IMG/VR virus record: IMGVR_UViG_3300048587_000211 | Coordinates: 1-41,823 of that record | From: a virus | Length of the DNA: 41,823 nt | Direction: 5' to 3' (one strand) | Part shown: positions 1 through 6,449 of the stretch, in pieces | How the letters are laid out: every line of letters starts with the position of its first letter | Numbering within the stretch: position 1 is the stretch's first letter | The notes under the pieces: model-generated | Told to the model about the DNA's origin: nothing | The model's input: the letters and a program-made list of their open reading frames with translations, nothing else | Databases searched by the model: none | Program-made: the position numbers and the translations under genes

Positions 1-36
1 AAGACCATCGGCACGGCTGCGGAGGTGGCGCGATGA
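1..36 (+). CDS. C-terminal end of an upstream early gene (partial)
   Basis: Reading frame 1 is open from the window edge and ends with residues KTIGTAAEVAR and a TGA at 34-36. The stop overlaps the ATG of the next gene (ATGA), the coupling seen throughout this operon. The gene body lies outside the window. Because the exonuclease gene sits at the other end of the window and this is probably the same operon, the missing gene could be a RecT-type annealing protein, but eleven residues cannot show that. Confidence 0.5.
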   Translation, partial: KTIGTAAEVAR

Positions 37-308
37 GCACCGACACCATGCGCGGCACCACCGTGATCCGCGACGACCGCCGCACCGTCACGCAGCTGCT
101 GGCCGCCGCCGAAAAGGACACCGACCCAGTGAGCGTGTTTATGGCCGGCCGCACGGTGGCCGACACCGAGGCCGCGATCTTCGTCGTGAAGGGCCCGGAG
201 CGCATCGCATACCTCAAGGCCTTGTGCGAGCGCCAGGGGCTTCTGACCGACAAGCCCGTGACCGGCCCGGCCTGCAACCTGAACCGCCCATGGGAGGAAC
301 CGAAGTGA
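33..308 (+). CDS. Hypothetical early phage protein, 91 aa
   Basis: I do not recognise this family. The start overlaps the preceding stop by 4 bp and the end overlaps the GTG of the next gene, so it sits inside a translationally coupled chain. It is soluble, with no membrane segment or signal peptide. The middle (residues about 28-66) alternates short hydrophobic strands and helices. A second ATG at 48 is a possible start; the overlap favours 33. Codons are GC-rich at third positions as in its neighbours. Confidence 0.6.
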   Translation: MSTDTMRGTTVIRDDRRTVTQLLAAAEKDTDPVSVFMAGRTVADTEAAIFVVKGPERIAYLKALCERQGLLTDKPVTGPACNLNRPWEEPK

Positions 309-535
309 GCACATGGCACGAGCGCTACCACGCCCACAACGCGATGCTGGCGGCGCTGGAAGCCGGCACCGCGACACCCGACCAGCAGCGCGCCGCGTTC
401 GCGCACCTGAAGGCCGTCAAGCGCCAGCACAACAAGGACCTGCGCGATGCCGAACGCGACTCGCGCGACGCCTACCGCGAGGGCCGCTGGGATGTCGGCG
501 CCGAGGCTCGCGGCGAACCTTACGGGACGTACTGA
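305..535 (+). CDS. Small charged hypothetical protein, 76 aa
   Basis: The GTG at 305 is chosen because it overlaps the previous TGA (GTGA); the longer open frame upstream is antisense-like and unlikely. The product is helical and rich in Arg, Lys, Glu and Ala, with HERYHAHNAML near the N-terminus and an acidic-basic C-terminal half. There is no membrane segment. It ends by a 1-bp overlap (TGATG) with the next start. Role unknown; it belongs to the distal early operon, a position that commonly holds host-takeover or recombination accessory genes. Confidence 0.55.
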   Translation: MSTWHERYHAHNAMLAALEAGTATPDQQRAAFAHLKAVKRQHNKDLRDAERDSRDAYREGRWDVGAEARGEPYGTY

Positions 536-765
536 TGACCACCCTACGCACCCAACTGCAGGTAGCGCGCCTGGCGCACATCAAGAACCGCCTGCGCGTG
601 GCGATGGCCGAGCGGAAGCGCGCGGCAGAAGAAGCCGACCTCCCGGTGTGCGCCGGCTGCGGCAAGCGCCATGCGGCCGGGCCCGGTCTTGCGCGGCTGA
701 TCCACCTGATCGGCGGCGACGACGAGCCGGCCGAGCAGGTGCCTGCCGGGCCGCATTTGAACTGA
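535..765 (+). CDS. Small protein with CxxC zinc knuckle, 76 aa
   Basis: The ATG at 535 overlaps the preceding TGA. The first 35 residues form a basic helix. The middle carries CAGCGKRH, a CxxC pair followed by Lys-Arg-His that could be half of a metal site, and the tail is acidic. Function is unknown. The frame extends further upstream to 313, but that part is a shadow of the preceding genes, so the overlap start is preferred. Confidence 0.55.
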   Translation: MTTLRTQLQVARLAHIKNRLRVAMAERKRAAEEADLPVCAGCGKRHAAGPGLARLIHLIGGDDEPAEQVPAGPHLN

Positions 766-793
766 TCCACCACCACCCCAAGGAGCCCGACCA

Positions 794-1603
794 ATGTTCC
801 AGATCCCCAAGTTCACCCAGGCGCGCGTCGCCAGCATCACCAACCGCGTCGAGAAGCACGGCGACGACGAAAAGCCCGCCGTGTCGCTGTCGCTGGAGAT
901 CGAGGCCGAGAACACCATCCTCGACCAGATCGACCCGAAGATCCGCGAGGCGCTGTTCAAGCCGAAGCCGGACGAGGAGCCCGAGTTGCCGGGCGTCGAA
1001 CAGAGCACGCCCGTCCTGCGCTGCAACAGCATCGACCGCGTGACGCTGCCGACCAAGCACGAAGGCTGGACGCTGGGGATCGACGCAGGTATCGGTGGCG
1101 ATGCCGAGCCGATGAAGTTCGGCTCCGTCAAGGCCGACAAATTCAGCGTGGAGCCAAAGCAAGGCGGCAGCATCGTGCTGCGGCTGCGCGTCGGCACCAG
1201 CGACGTTGATGCCGAGCGCCTGGGATGGCTCGGCATGCACAACGGCGAGGACATCTGGATCACGTTGTTGCCGCCAGAGCCCAAGCCCGAGGCCATCGAC
1301 GGCACCGTCGGCCACCCGGGCGCGCAGCCGGGGTCCGACGCGGGCGAGCTGTTTGCGGCCGAGCACGGCGGGCCGGATGATGAGCCGAGCGAGGGCGGCG
1401 ACCCTGATGCCAGCGGCCAAGCGTCGAAGGATGCGCTCGATGCCAGCGGGCACAACCCGTTTGGCGGCGGTGGTGGACCGGTTTCGGGTACTGTCGGTGG
1501 CCCAGCAACCACCACCTCCACCCGCACCGCCCGAGGCCGCGAGGCCACGCGGAAGGCGCTCGCCGAAGGTGCCGCGGCGCATGCGGCTGCGGGGGCAGCG
1601 TGA
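794..1603 (+). CDS. Conserved-looking early protein, 269 aa, disordered C-terminus
   Basis: A good Shine-Dalgarno (AAGGAG, 780-785) precedes the ATG. Residues 1-160 look like a folded beta-rich domain with regularly spaced hydrophobic strands (SLSLEIEAEN, SIVLRLRVG, IWITLLPPEP). The last 100 residues are Gly/Ala/Asp-rich and probably disordered, including a GGGGGP run. A compact beta domain plus acidic flexible tail beside exonuclease-type recombination genes would suit a ssDNA-binding or recombination accessory protein, but this is inference and I do not recognise the family. Confidence 0.7.
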   Translation: MFQIPKFTQARVASITNRVEKHGDDEKPAVSLSLEIEAENTILDQIDPKIREALFKPKPDEEPELPGVEQSTPVLRCNSIDRVTLPTKHEGWTLGIDAGIGGDAEPMKFGSVKADKFSVEPKQGGSIVLRLRVGTSDVDAERLGWLGMHNGEDIWITLLPPEPKPEAIDGTVGHPGAQPGSDAGELFAAEHGGPDDEPSEGGDPDASGQASKDALDASGHNPFGGGGGPVSGTVGGPATTTSTRTARGREATRKALAEGAAAHAAAGAA

Positions 1604-1716
1604 GCCCCTGGCCGGCGTTCTTCGTGGGTGTGCTCGTGGGCGTCATCGCGGCCTGCGTGCTGTTCTTGTCGATGGCCCGCTGGCTCGACAACAGGGAGCG
1701 TGAGCACCATGAATGA
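1600..1716 (+). CDS. Single-span membrane peptide, 38 aa
   Basis: The GTG at 1600 overlaps the stop of the preceding gene (GTGA), and the end overlaps the next ATG at 1709. The peptide is almost entirely one hydrophobic helix (FFVGVLVGVIAACVLFL, about residues 7-23) followed by a charged tail (RWLDNREREHHE). This fits an inner-membrane micropeptide with a cytoplasmic C-terminus. Function unknown. The overlaps on both sides and GC3-rich codons are the evidence for coding. Confidence 0.55.
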   Translation: MSPWPAFFVGVLVGVIAACVLFLSMARWLDNREREHHE

Positions 1717-2458
1717 CACCACCAAGCCGGCGCTGCCGGAGCCCGATGGATACGCGACCGAAGTTGGCCCGGACGGCGCAGCCTACGACGAAGCGTTCTG
1801 GTACGAAGAAACCGTACACGCCTACGCCGACCAATGCACAGCAGCTGCCCAGGCGCGGATAGCGGAGTTGGATGGCCTGCTGAGTTGCGCCGCAGAATGG
1901 ATTCGATCTTCGGACCACGGCGACAACTGCTTCGTCTCCGATCACTACGAAGGCGACCCAGGCAACCGCTGCAACTGCGGCAAGGACAGCCTGCTCAACC
2001 ACCTCGAAAGTCTTGACGCAGCCATCGCGTCCACCAGCGGGGCAGAGCCGACTGCACTGGAGGATACGCCGTGCCCCGGCTGCAATGGGCCTAGGTCGGC
2101 GGGCCCCTGCTGCGAGGATTGCAGTTGGCAGGACAAGCCGCGCGCCGCATCCCCGCCTGTTGTGCAGCCCGAGGCGGTGGCGCACTGCGCCCTGACGGCA
2201 TCTGGAAAGATCGCGCACTTCGACGGTAAGCCGATGGTGATGGTCGGCCCTGTAGGCAATGAGCATCACCCGGTGCCGTTGTTCGCCTCCCCTCCATCCG
2301 CAGAGCTGAAGACGCTGAGCGATGAGGAAATCAAACAGATCGGGCGCGAGTCTGTCGCTCGCTGGATCGAAATCGAAGCTGGAACGCAACTGCACGACTT
2401 CGCCCGCGCCATCGAGCGCGCCCTGGCCGAGAAGAATGGAGCCTCCAATGATTCCTGA
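1709..2458 (+). CDS. Ea22/Ead-like accessory protein, 249 aa
   Basis: The ATG at 1709 overlaps the end of the membrane peptide gene. The architecture resembles the loosely related Ead/Ea22-type proteins found between recombination genes and integrase in lambdoid phages: an N-terminal region with helix about 28-58, a Cys-rich middle (NRCNCG, CPGCN, CCEDCSW, residues about 90-145), and a C-terminal helical segment beginning PLFASPPSAELKTLSDEEI. No catalytic motif is visible. The Cys clusters may bind zinc. Function of this family is not established. Confidence 0.6.
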   Translation: MNDTTKPALPEPDGYATEVGPDGAAYDEAFWYEETVHAYADQCTAAAQARIAELDGLLSCAAEWIRSSDHGDNCFVSDHYEGDPGNRCNCGKDSLLNHLESLDAAIASTSGAEPTALEDTPCPGCNGPRSAGPCCEDCSWQDKPRAASPPVVQPEAVAHCALTASGKIAHFDGKPMVMVGPVGNEHHPVPLFASPPSAELKTLSDEEIKQIGRESVARWIEIEAGTQLHDFARAIERALAEKNGASNDS

Positions 2459-2579
2459 TCTCAAAGGGTTCTTTATCGCGCTGATCGTGGTCGGCGGCAT
2501 CGTAGGCGCGGCACTGGCCTACGGCATCCCGTGGCTGTGGTCGCTGATCAAGCCGCTGATTCACGCACTGACCGCGTAG
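2448..2579 (+). CDS. Single-span membrane peptide, 43 aa
   Basis: The ATG at 2448 overlaps the end of the preceding gene by 11 bp. The sequence has one strong hydrophobic helix (FFIALIVVGGIVGAALAYGI, residues about 8-27) followed by a second, weaker amphipathic stretch. No lipobox. It is one of several tiny membrane proteins encoded in the early operon. Its role is unknown; superinfection or host-membrane effects would be guesses. Confidence 0.55.
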   Translation: MIPDLKGFFIALIVVGGIVGAALAYGIPWLWSLIKPLIHALTA

Positions 2580-2588
2580 GAGCCCCCA

Positions 2589-3284
2589 ATGCCTGACACC
2601 CCCAACATCAAAGAGCTGGTGGAGCGGTTGCGCACTCGCCCGACTGGCGACCCGTATCTGCACATGATGGTGCACGAAGCCGCCGACGCCCTCGACGCCC
2701 AGGCCGCCGAGCTTGCCGAACTGCGCGAGCAGCTACAGGCAGCACGCGATGAGTTGCGTTACGTTTACACCCATTCCAGAACCTTGAGGGCTCAGGAAGA
2801 ACACGACGCGCTGAAGGCAGAGCTTGCGCGCGTCAGGGCAGAGCGGGTGCCGGCCCTGGAGTTCGCCGAGTACATGGCGAAGGGCGCAGAGCAGTTGCTC
2901 GAAGCTCTAAACGCAGAGGACGCCGCTCGCATTCACATTGACGATGGCGACTTCGACAACGATGAAGAACGCAGCCTGAAAGACGATCTTGAAAGGCGCA
3001 TCGAAACGCGCTGTGAGTTCGTCACTGGCCTGCGTTCAGACATCTACGAGTTCCGCAAGCGCGTCCCTGCCCCACCACCCCCAGCACAGCCGGCGCCACC
3101 GGCAGCGGATGCGCGTTATCGGCAGGCGCTTGTGTGGGCGCTCGGCGCTGGCGATGACTTCAGGCTGCGCGGGGATACGGACGGCCCTTACTGGTGGCGC
3201 CGAGAACTTGCGCAGCGCGCCGGGCTTGAGTGGGACGGCGAAAAGTTCATCGACGCCGCAGCCGGCAAGGGGGATGCGTCGTGA
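2589..3284 (+). CDS. Coiled-coil Ea22-like protein, 231 aa
   Basis: TAGGAG (2577-2582) provides a ribosome site before the ATG. Residues about 28-100 form a coiled coil rich in Ala, Glu, Leu and Arg (DALDAQAAELAELREQLQAA). Then come an acidic patch (HIDDGDFDNDEERS), a Pro-rich linker near 165-180, and a C-terminal domain with WALGAGDDFRLRGD and a Trp pair. This is typical of Ea22/Ead-like mosaic proteins in phage early regions, which have no defined function. It overlaps the next GTG start by 4 bp. Confidence 0.6.
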   Translation: MPDTPNIKELVERLRTRPTGDPYLHMMVHEAADALDAQAAELAELREQLQAARDELRYVYTHSRTLRAQEEHDALKAELARVRAERVPALEFAEYMAKGAEQLLEALNAEDAARIHIDDGDFDNDEERSLKDDLERRIETRCEFVTGLRSDIYEFRKRVPAPPPPAQPAPPAADARYRQALVWALGAGDDFRLRGDTDGPYWWRRELAQRAGLEWDGEKFIDAAAGKGDAS

Positions 3285-3526
3285 GCCCGAAGATGCAGGT
3301 TGCCATGCAGATCGTCAGCCGCCACCTTGACGCAATCCAGCGCGAGGTGTTCGTGAAGGACGCCGGAATGCGGCTGACATTCATTGCGCGCGACCCGAGC
3401 AACCCGGAGGCAGACTTTCTGATGTCCGAGGACGACTTGAGCGAGGTGGCCGAGGTGCTGATCCGCAGCAGCCGGCGTGAAGACGCCAGGTTGCCGCCAC
3501 CCGCCGTCCCGGCGCAGGAGGGGTGA
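3281..3526 (+). CDS. Hypothetical early protein, 81 aa
   Basis: The GTG at 3281 overlaps the stop of the previous gene. The protein has an N-terminal amphipathic helix (MQVAMQIVSRHLDAIQREV), a short beta strand (GMRLTFIARD), an acidic helix (SEDDLSEVAEVLIRS) and a flexible tail. No membrane segment or recognised motif. It is part of the coupled early operon; function unknown. Confidence 0.55.
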   Translation: MSPKMQVAMQIVSRHLDAIQREVFVKDAGMRLTFIARDPSNPEADFLMSEDDLSEVAEVLIRSSRREDARLPPPAVPAQEG

Positions 3527-3528
3527 GG

Positions 3529-3825
3529 ATGGCCGACCATCACGGAACGCCAACGCACCCGAAGGCCAGGAAGGAGCACCGATGCATCTACTGCGGTGGG
3601 CCGATCTTGGCTGGCGAGCAATACGTGCAGCAAGAAGGCTTCTATGACGGAGAGCCCTACCGCAACCGCTACCACGCTGAGTGCTACGACACTTGCGCGG
3701 ATGAGTGCAGACACTACAACGAATGGGAGTTCTCGCCTTACAACGGGGAGTATCCGGAGCGCGTGAAGGCAATCGTCGAAGCGCGTCGTCAGCCTCCCGC
3801 CACACCACAGGAGAAGCAGGGATGA
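3529..3825 (+). CDS. Zinc-finger-like early protein, 98 aa
   Basis: Two starts are possible: GTG at 3523, overlapping the previous stop, and ATG at 3529. AGGAGG at 3516-3521 lies 7 nt before the ATG, so ATG is chosen. The sequence has RCIYCGGPI (CxxC) and, about 30 residues later, YHAECYDTCADEC. That spacing resembles a short treble-clef or PARP-type zinc finger known from small phage proteins. The rest is polar. A nucleic-acid-binding or structural zinc role is plausible but not shown. Confidence 0.6.
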   Translation: MADHHGTPTHPKARKEHRCIYCGGPILAGEQYVQQEGFYDGEPYRNRYHAECYDTCADECRHYNEWEFSPYNGEYPERVKAIVEARRQPPATPQEKQG

Positions 3826-4088
3826 GCCGCAGACACATGCACCAGCCGATGCGCGTGCAGAGCCATAGTCATATCGGCATGCTCGCTTTCGTCGAAATAC
3901 ACCGCCGAGTGCTGGGCGGAAAGTTCGGGCGCATTCCTGACCCGCTGTCTGACGACGCCTTTTCGATGGGCGGCTACTGCATCGACGCGCATGAAACGCT
4001 GCCCGCAGGGTCTACCGAGTTTCACTCGTTTGGCCCTGGCGCCGATGAGTGGATAGCCAGCCCGACAACCGTGGCCAGGGACGAATGA
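3822..4088 (+). CDS. Hypothetical early protein, 88 aa
   Basis: The ATG at 3822 overlaps the previous stop and is preceded by a purine-rich GGAGAAGCAGGG ribosome site. It starts basic and His/Met-rich (MSRRHMHQPMRVQSHSH), followed by a mixed alpha/beta region. No recognised motif or membrane segment. Function unknown; it belongs to the accessory early cluster before excisionase. Confidence 0.5.
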   Translation: MSRRHMHQPMRVQSHSHIGMLAFVEIHRRVLGGKFGRIPDPLSDDAFSMGGYCIDAHETLPAGSTEFHSFGPGADEWIASPTTVARDE

Positions 4089-4276
4089 TGGCCTCGCGCA
4101 GAAGCCGCAACCGCAGGGACAAGCGCGCCGAGGCCGAAGAGATGCAGCGCACCGGCTGGCCGGTCAACGAATGCGCCGACAACGATTCGCCGTGGCTGGT
4201 GTGCAAGCCATGCAACGCTGCCGGCCAGTGCCAACGCATGGCAGAGGCGCGCACCAAGCTCGCGCGGAAGCCATAG
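4088..4276 (+). CDS. Small basic Cys-containing protein, 62 aa
   Basis: The ATG at 4088 overlaps the TGA of the previous gene. The N-terminal 20 residues are strongly basic (RRSRNRRDKRAEAEE). The C-terminal half has CKPCNAAGQC, a CxxC plus a third Cys that could form a metal knuckle with the upstream Cys of NECAD. Likely nucleic-acid binding by charge, but no family is recognised. It ends 1 bp before the excisionase start. Confidence 0.5.
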   Translation: MASRRSRNRRDKRAEAEEMQRTGWPVNECADNDSPWLVCKPCNAAGQCQRMAEARTKLARKP

Positions 4277-4277
4277 C

Positions 4278-4664
4278 ATGCTGACAGCCGCAGCCGCCGC
4301 GACATTGCTGGGCCTGAGCGCCCGCAAGGTCTACGCCATGGCGGCTGAGGGTATCCTGCCGTGCTACCGTTTCGGCTCAGCCGTCCGTTTCGACCCCGCA
4401 GACCTGGAGGCGTACAGGGCATCATGCCGATCTACAGGCACAAGCCATCCGGCTGCTGGATGTTCGAATTCTCCCGCCGCGTTGATGGCCGGCGTGTTCG
4501 AAAGCGCCAGCTTCTCCCGGCAGGGTGGACGCGCGCCCAAGCCGACGCCTACGACCGCGCGCAAAGCGCGGCCCTGTACGCGGTCGCGTCCGGCACCTCA
4601 CGGCCCCGCCATCGTATCGACGAGGCTGTCACTCGTTACACCCGCGAGCGAGCCCCCGCGCTGA
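4278..4664 (+). CDS. xis: Excisionase-like winged HTH protein
   Basis: Residues 1-50 are a clear MerR/AlpA-type helix-turn-helix of the excisionase family (AAATLLGLSARKVYAMAAEG, then FGSAVRFDPADLEAYRAS). Such proteins bind att sites and steer the tyrosine integrase towards excision. The adjoining integrase gene supports this. The frame stays open to 4664, giving 128 aa, but residues beyond about 52 look like a shadow of the integrase frame. Either the protein carries a long uninformative tail or it is longer than typical for lack of an earlier stop. It overlaps the integrase start by 241 bp. Confidence 0.7.
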   Translation: MLTAAAAATLLGLSARKVYAMAAEGILPCYRFGSAVRFDPADLEAYRASCRSTGTSHPAAGCSNSPAALMAGVFESASFSRQGGRAPKPTPTTARKARPCTRSRPAPHGPAIVSTRLSLVTPASEPPR

Positions 4665-5386
4665 AGCACGGCGAGAACGTGAAGCGGGAACTCGAAGGCA
4701 TGCGCGACTGGTGGGCCGGCCGCGCCATCGATGACCTGGCCGTCGTGTGCCAGGAGTACGCCGAGGATCAGCATGGCGCGCTGGCGCCGGCCACCATCAA
4801 GAACCGCATTGCCTACCTGCGCGCGGCCTGCCGTTACGCATGGAAGCGGCACGGCATGGCCGAGTCAGACCCCGGCGCCCGCGTGCAGTCGCCGACCGTG
4901 CGCAACGCCCGCGACATCGTGGTCAGCCGGGCGGACATGCTCACGATAGCCCGCGCGTGCCAGCACAGGCCCACCAGGGCGCTTATCCGGGTGCTCTGGT
5001 ACTCAGGACTTCGGCTAGGCGAAGCGCGCATCGCTGTGCGCGTTCCTGGAGCCTTCGTGATCCCGGCCGTGGACTCGAAGAACGACTCGCCGCGCATCGT
5101 GCCGGTGCACGCGCGCATCCGGTCGGCGGCAGCGCTGCCGATGCCCGACCGCGGGACGCTGTACTACTGGTGGGAGAAGGCGCGCGACGCGGCCGGCTTC
5201 GGGCATGTGCACCTGCACGATCTGCGGCACGCCGCTGCAACCGAGATGGTCAGTGCCGGGATCGACCTCGGCACGGTGGCCGCCGTGCTGGGACACAAGA
5301 CCATGCAGACCACGAAGCGATACAGCCATCACGCGGTGTCGCGCCTGGCCGAAGCCGTGGGGACGATTGGGAAACGCAGGGGCTAA
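4424..5386 (+). CDS. int: Tyrosine recombinase (phage integrase), 320 aa
   Basis: Catalyses site-specific recombination between attP and the bacterial attachment site. Numbered from the ATG at 4424, the catalytic set is visible: R197 (SGLRLGEA), K219 (VDSKNDSPR), H265 and R268 (HLHDLRHA), H291 (LGHKTM) and nucleophile Y300 (KRYSHH). Residues 1-60 form the arm-type binding region and about 65-150 the core-binding SAM-like domain. Length matches small phage integrases. The frame is open upstream to 4361, but GGAGG at 4406-4410 and the sequence MPIYRHKPSGCW, a common integrase N-terminus, favour 4424. attP lies 77 bp downstream. Confidence 0.95.
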   Translation: MPIYRHKPSGCWMFEFSRRVDGRRVRKRQLLPAGWTRAQADAYDRAQSAALYAVASGTSRPRHRIDEAVTRYTRERAPALKHGENVKRELEGMRDWWAGRAIDDLAVVCQEYAEDQHGALAPATIKNRIAYLRAACRYAWKRHGMAESDPGARVQSPTVRNARDIVVSRADMLTIARACQHRPTRALIRVLWYSGLRLGEARIAVRVPGAFVIPAVDSKNDSPRIVPVHARIRSAAALPMPDRGTLYYWWEKARDAAGFGHVHLHDLRHAAATEMVSAGIDLGTVAAVLGHKTMQTTKRYSHHAVSRLAEAVGTIGKRRG

Positions 5387-5462
5387 ACGGATCGGCGATG
5401 TCCAAGAATTCACCCAACGGCCTGCGCCACATACCCCTCGACAGGACACCGATTTTCATAGG

Positions 5463-5510
5463 TGGAGGCGCGACCCGGAGTCGAACCGGGCTGAACGGAT
5501 TTGCAATCCC
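5463..5510 (-). other. attP: attP core: 3' half of tRNA-Cys(GCA)
   Basis: Read on the minus strand, this stretch is the 3' part of a tRNA-Cys: anticodon loop TTGCAAA with GCA at 5502-5504, right anticodon stem, variable loop, a perfect T-arm (5474-5490, loop TTCGACT), acceptor strand TCGCGCC, discriminator T and encoded CCA (5463-5465). The D-arm side does not match a tRNA. A 3' tRNA fragment beside an integrase gene is the classic phage core that restores the host tRNA after integration. Phage genes flank it on both sides, so it is attP rather than attL or attR. Confidence 0.8.
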
Positions 5511-5512
5511 TC

Positions 5513-5540
5513 GGTGCGCTCTAGGCAGACGGCGCGCACC
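5513..5540. repeat. Perfect 7-bp inverted repeat next to the att core
   Basis: GGTGCGC (5513-5519) and GCGCACC (5534-5540) are perfect complements around a 14-nt loop. There is no T-run, so it is a poor intrinsic terminator. Its place immediately beside the tRNA-like core could mark an integrase or excisionase arm site. On the minus strand the outer arm can also pair 6/7 with the tRNA acceptor strand, which gives a tRNA-like outline without a proper D-arm. Confidence 0.5.
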
Positions 5541-5662
5541 TATGGGAGAAGTCGCGCATGCAGCGCCCTGGACGCCTGAAATGCCCCCAGTTGTCCAATT
5601 TATTACCCAACGCCGCGGCAATGTCATGACGACATGCTAGCCGCGCCACAAAGGAGATCCCC

Positions 5663-5758
5663 ATGAAACAACCCTGGCACAAGCCCGATCGCCACTGGTG
5701 GCTGTGGTGCGTGGTATTCGTCGCCCTGCTGGCGCTGGGCGCTTGGTTCTGGCCTTGA
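5663..5758 (+). CDS. Trp-rich membrane micropeptide, 31 aa
   Basis: A near-perfect ribosome site (AAAGGAGATCCCC, 5650-5662) precedes the ATG. The peptide is MKQPWHKPDRHWWLWC followed by a hydrophobic helix (VVFVALLALGAWFWP). It is a single-span membrane peptide rich in Trp. It sits between attP and the lysis genes, at what would be the prophage edge, a position typical of independently transcribed accessory genes. Function unknown; the strong ribosome site is the best evidence that it is made. Confidence 0.55.
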   Translation: MKQPWHKPDRHWWLWCVVFVALLALGAWFWP

Positions 5759-5776
5759 TGACTGCGAGAATCGACC

Positions 5777-5992
5777 ATGGCAACGCACATCGACACCTTC
5801 GACAGCAGCTCGGCGATGCCGGACGCGTGGAGCAACGACGCGCCGCTGAAGATCAAAGACATGCCGTTAGGCGTGACCTTGGTCTTCGTGCCGCCGTTTC
5901 CGAAGCGCGCACGGAAGCTCCGCGTGGAGCCCGTAAACCCGCCCGCCGATACCCTGCCATCACCGCCGGCCCGATCGCGGCGCCTGCGTTGA
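5777..5992 (+). CDS. Hypothetical protein, 71 aa
   Basis: The ATG at 5777 follows the micropeptide gene by 18 bp with only a weak purine stretch before it. The first 48 residues look folded (THIDTFDSSSAMPDAW, GVTLVFVPPFP), while the last 20 are Pro/Arg-rich. No recognised domain. Coding potential is moderate; it may belong to a small plus-strand unit with its neighbours. Confidence 0.45.
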   Translation: MATHIDTFDSSSAMPDAWSNDAPLKIKDMPLGVTLVFVPPFPKRARKLRVEPVNPPADTLPSPPARSRRLR

Positions 5993-6023
5993 TCTGGTGG
6001 CGCTGTAGCGGGAGAATGAGCCG

Positions 6024-6239
6024 ATGAGCAAGCCCGATCCGACGATCACATTCCCGACACCCTCGACCGACTGGGGCACAGTCACCCATTGCTGGATGCC
6101 GAACCCGGCCTGGCGCTGGTGGGCGTTCTGGCGCCCGCGGGCCATCGTGATCGACATGCCTCCGACACGCATCGAAGGCAAGCTGTTCGGCCCAGGTGAC
6201 ACGGTGCTGCCACAGCAGATCACCATTCACGAAGCATGA
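6024..6239 (+). CDS. Small protein with a WGTVTH tail-protein motif, 71 aa
   Basis: GGGAGAATGAGCCG gives a ribosome site before the ATG. The sequence ITFPTPSTDWGTVTHCW closely resembles INFATPSAGWGTVTHWG in the Tat-tagged protein encoded at 27185-27712, and the ending GDTVLPQQITIH parallels that protein's GDAVSFAGGALTVQI. It therefore looks like a shortened relative of the same phage beta-strand domain, interrupted by a Trp/Arg-rich insert. It is convergent with the lysis genes. Role unknown; it could be a remnant or a small structural protein. Confidence 0.5.
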   Translation: MSKPDPTITFPTPSTDWGTVTHCWMPNPAWRWWAFWRPRAIVIDMPPTRIEGKLFGPGDTVLPQQITIHEA

Positions 6240-6241
6240 AA

Positions 6242-6258
6242 GCCGGCCCTACGCCGGC
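6242..6258. terminator. GC-rich hairpin between convergent genes
   Basis: GCCGGC (6242-6247), loop CCTAC, GCCGGC (6253-6258) lies exactly between the end of the plus-strand gene at 6239 and the stop codon of the minus-strand gene (6249-6251, inside the loop). The hairpin is strong and symmetric but lacks a U-run on either strand, so it may act as a weak bidirectional or Rho-assisted terminator. Position is the main argument. Confidence 0.4.
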
Positions 6259-6449
6259 CGGCGCACGAACATAGGCTCTATCGTCGCGTGACTCTTGGCC
6301 GCGTACAACTCGGCCCGGGTCTTGTCGGGTGCCAGGCGGGCCTCGAAGCCGTCGGCATGCGTCACCAGATAGCCGACCAGCACCAGCACCGTGCCGGTGT
6401 GCGGCTCGGCCCCAGACTGCAAGCCGGTGGCGGTGTCGATCGGAATCAC
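6249..6449 (-). CDS. Small hypothetical protein after endolysin, 66 aa
   Basis: The GTG start at 6449 overlaps the endolysin stop (GTGA), so translation is coupled. The sequence begins VIPIDTATGLQSGAEP and is a small mixed alpha/beta protein without a membrane segment. It is the last gene of the minus-strand late transcript. The open frame runs further upstream, but that part is a shadow of the endolysin gene. Function unknown; not obviously a spanin. Confidence 0.5.
   Translation of the reverse strand: MIPIDTATGLQSGAEPHTGTVLVLVGYLVTHADGFEARLAPDKTRAELYAAKSHATIEPMFVRRPA

Noticed and set aside
544-1725. 393-codon minus-strand open frame opposite the early operon
   Set aside because: Composition is Ser/Pro/Arg-rich with no domain. 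The plus strand has overlapping genes with ribosome sites and coupled starts.
5463-5540. A complete tRNA-Cys gene on the minus strand
   Set aside because: The anticodon and T-arms are good and the outer arm pairs 6/7 with the acceptor strand, but the D-arm lacks the GG and A21 signals and has only two of four stem pairs, and the anticodon stem has a G-G mismatch. An attP fragment explains it better.
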